A program made the position numbers and the translations under genes. DNA of 6,082 bases from an uncultured Ruminococcus sp. Lineage in GTDB: Bacteria; Bacillota_A; Clostridia; Oscillospirales; Ruminococcaceae. Within the stretch, counting starts at the first letter, position 1. Every line of letters begins with the position of its first letter. The DNA lies in the NCBI GenBank assembly GCA_947303535.1, contig CAMYYQ010000085.1, positions 1-6,082 of the forward strand. The letters run 5' to 3'. The notes below the pieces were generated by a model. It was not told the origin of the DNA, did not search any database, and worked only from the letters and a program-made list of their open reading frames with translations. This document shows positions 4,409-6,082 of this stretch, one piece after another.

Positions 4409-5909
4409 TATTTTCCTCCTGTGTGAACCATACTTTTACCTGATCGTAATCGTATTCTTTATATATAACGCCCGGCTCGTCCGTGACTTCACGCTCGTCC
4501 CTTTTGATGTTGATATCGAACCAAAGGCTGTTATCATAGCTGTCATAGAGCGACAGCCACATATCCAATGCATATTCATCATATGTTGAGTCAAATGATG
4601 CAAGGTCAAAGGTAAGTCCTATTTCGGGCATGATATAATATACCTTGCCTGAACCGACTGAGGGATATACAACTATACCGTCCTTTGCATACTTGCAGTT
4701 GTCCGCGCCGAGACCGCTGTAGTCGATTATATAATGTGTGGAGCTTTCAAGGTCGAACACATGGACAAATGAAGTTTCCGAGCTTGACGCTTTGCTGCCC
4801 TGTCTTAAAACAAGCTTTTTATCGCTTGCATAGAGTATATCACAGCCCGTAAGCCCTGTTGAGACCTTGTAGCTCTCGGTGCATACGTCGTATTTACGGG
4901 AATTTTCGGGCTTTTCCTTCCATGCGAAAAGCTCGCCGTAGATGATCGGACATTCTTTGCTGCCTGAAATTGACTCCGTTTCTTTCGGATCATAATCCTC
5001 ATATGCGGAATAAAGCTCGGTCCATGTCTTGCTGTCGAAATCATACTCCTTAACTATATAATCACAGCCTGTAATTATATAATAATTCTCGCCGTCATCT
5101 GAATAGGTATAATTTCCGCTTTCAGGTCTTTGATCTTTCGGAACGTCCTCTGTATGGTTTATGGTCTCTCTTACTAACAGTCTGCCTGCGGAATTGCCCA
5201 TAACATACGCGCTGTATTTCTGGCTTTCTTCTGCCTCAAGAATATTCACAAGCTCTTTCTTTTCCTCGTCAAGATAGTAAAGACCTTTCTCTTTAGTGAG
5301 AACGTAAAGTACGCCGTTTATACTGTAAAGCTGCCAGATAATAAGGCCGTTTTCGGGATCGGAATGGCGGAATACCTCCTCTTTTTCACCTGTAAGCCCG
5401 TCAACGCGGAATATGGCAGACTCATGATGACCGAGACAGGTCGTGTCATATTCGACCTCGATATAAAAGGTATTGCCTTCGATACAGCTGCAATATATAT
5501 CGCCTTTCTTCGGCTCTGTACAGCTCTTTTCCCATTGCTCTCTGATAAATTTTTGGTATTCCTCATCTTCATAATCGGACTTATCTGTCCTGTACCTGTC
5601 ACGGTACTTCTCATCTTTGCAGGGCGGTATGACGCTTCCGAAATCTATCTGCGAAGTATTCAGCTGATGCATTGTCAGCGGCGGCTCTTTGTCGGTCACG
5701 TTTAAATTAACTTCTATAGTATTGAAGCTTTCCTCCGAAAACTCCTTGTATTCGGCCTTTACAGGCTCGTCAAGGGCAGGCTCGTCCACGCCGTCCTCAA
5801 TGTTTACAGGCTTTTCCTCGGTCTTTTCCTTTTTCTTTTTATCCTCACTGCAAGAAAAACAGCTTAATGTCAGCGCGGCTGCGGCAATTATACTTATAAG
5901 CTTTTTCAT
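4401..5909 (-). CDS. Predicted lipoprotein, middle member of a tandem paralogous family, propeller-like
   Basis: A 502-residue predicted lipoprotein. MKK is followed by a hydrophobic stretch (4-16) and Cys17 and Cys20. Neither cysteine has an ideal lipobox (-3 residues are T14 and C17), so which one is lipidated is unclear. A Lys/Glu/Asp/Pro linker (21-52) leads to the family motif YKEFSEESFNTIEVNL (54-69) and IDFGSVIPPC (88-97). Propeller-like strand repeats follow, for example NGVLYVLTKEKGLYYLDEEK (198-217) and HVFDLESSTHYIIDYSGLG (383-401). Compared with its neighbour at 3083-4408 it is 61 residues longer, with an extra acidic, Tyr-rich region at about 255-315. The start is supported by GGGGGA about 7 nt upstream. 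It follows the partial gene by 19 nt and overlaps the next by 8 nt, so it is the middle of an operon. No enzyme motif is recognised. Confidence 0.85.
   Translation of the reverse strand: MKKLISIIAAAALTLSCFSCSEDKKKKEKTEEKPVNIEDGVDEPALDEPVKAEYKEFSEESFNTIEVNLNVTDKEPPLTMHQLNTSQIDFGSVIPPCKDEKYRDRYRTDKSDYEDEEYQKFIREQWEKSCTEPKKGDIYCSCIEGNTFYIEVEYDTTCLGHHESAIFRVDGLTGEKEEVFRHSDPENGLIIWQLYSINGVLYVLTKEKGLYYLDEEKKELVNILEAEESQKYSAYVMGNSAGRLLVRETINHTEDVPKDQRPESGNYTYSDDGENYYIITGCDYIVKEYDFDSKTWTELYSAYEDYDPKETESISGSKECPIIYGELFAWKEKPENSRKYDVCTESYKVSTGLTGCDILYASDKKLVLRQGSKASSSETSFVHVFDLESSTHYIIDYSGLGADNCKYAKDGIVVYPSVGSGKVYYIMPEIGLTFDLASFDSTYDEYALDMWLSLYDSYDNSLWFDINIKRDEREVTDEPGVIYKEYDYDQVKVWFTQEENNE
4415..4420 (-). 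promoter_or_regulatory. Ribosome binding site AGGAGG inside the upstream gene's 3' end
   Basis: A perfect AGGAGG lies 6 nt before the ATG at 4408 and within the last codons (Gln-Glu-Glu) of the upstream gene. It fixes the start of the gene at 3083-4408 and shows that the 8-nt overlap ATGAATAA is real. Ribosomes finishing the upstream gene can reinitiate directly. Confidence 0.85.
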
Positions 5910-5928
5910 ATTTATTCCCCCTATAATA

Positions 5929-6082
5929 CTATTTCGCAGTTACGGTATATACTGCGGACATCTTATCCATAACAAATGACATACCGTCATTGGTTTCGTC
6001 TTTTAATTCCTTCTTATACTCAACGCATGAATTGAAAGCAACTGTATCGCCAACGGTCTTCAATCCACAGTATACGTCATTA
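5929..6082 (-). CDS. Partial gene, C-terminal 50 residues of a probable third paralog
   Basis: The minus strand is open from the window edge to a TAG at 5929-5931, giving the last 50 residues of a protein whose start lies beyond 6082. The tail contains DTVAFNS, NDGMSFVMDK and ends AVYTVTAK. This lines up with the end of the lipoprotein at 3083-4408 (DKVLFNT, then GGLSYGS, then KAYTITVK) at the same spacing to within a residue or two. The gene is therefore probably the first of three tandem paralogs visible here, 19 nt upstream of the next. Lipidation cannot be judged because the N-terminus is missing. Confidence 0.7.
   Translation of the reverse strand, partial: NDVYCGLKTVGDTVAFNSCVEYKKELKDETNDGMSFVMDKMSAVYTVTAK

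Noticed and set aside
5922..5927. TATAAT on the plus strand between two minus-strand genes
   Set aside because: It lies in a 19-nt gap of an operon, has no matching -35 box and no plus-strand gene follows.
5364..5979. Plus-strand ORFs with hydrophobic stretches opposite the middle paralog
   Set aside because: The hydrophobic runs are the antisense of Lys/Glu/Asp-rich segments, a common artefact. There is no ribosome binding site or promoter for them.

Overview
The window looks like chromosomal DNA of a low-to-mid GC, Gram-positive Clostridia member, most likely Ruminococcus or a close Oscillospiraceae relative. This is inferred from AGGAGG-type ribosome binding sites, many lipoproteins with a lipobox cysteine followed by Ser/Thr/Glu/Lys-rich linkers, codon choice, and short palindromic repeats ending in TGTAGGGG. 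Nothing in the window names the species. I see no tRNA, rRNA, CRISPR array or intact insertion sequence, and no gene-free stretch exceeds 300 bases.

Left part, plus strand. A candidate promoter (4-32) leads into an about 80-nt leader that folds into several tight hairpins, the last holding the ribosome binding site. It precedes a lipoprotein with two tandem GKWE domains (119-1030), closed by a rho-independent terminator. Next comes a consensus extended -10 promoter with overlapping palindromes just downstream, which is typical of a TetR-type operator. A 16-codon upstream ORF then overlaps the start of a second lipoprotein (1262-2341) by ATGA. That lipoprotein looks like a beta-propeller. A separate small gene follows (2427-2897): a membrane-anchored DUF2726 protein without a visible Shine-Dalgarno sequence.

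Centre. The gene sets converge at 2898-3082. This stretch holds a 26-bp perfect palindrome acting as a probable bidirectional terminator, then two short GC-rich palindromic repeat units that abut the stop codon of the first minus-strand gene.

Right part, minus strand. Three genes lie in one apparent operon, transcribed from right to left: a partial gene (5929-6082), then 4401-5909, then 3083-4408. Gaps or overlaps are 19 nt and 8 nt. The two complete ones are paralogous predicted lipoproteins with propeller-like strand repeats. The tail of the third aligns with their C-termini, so this is a tandem-duplicated family.

Overall, four of the six substantial genes are predicted surface lipoproteins and a fifth, cut by the window edge, belongs to the same family. 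No enzymatic function can be assigned to any of the lipoproteins. The most noteworthy signals are the structured leader of the first gene, the operator plus TetR-like upstream ORF of the second, and the triplicated lipoprotein family.
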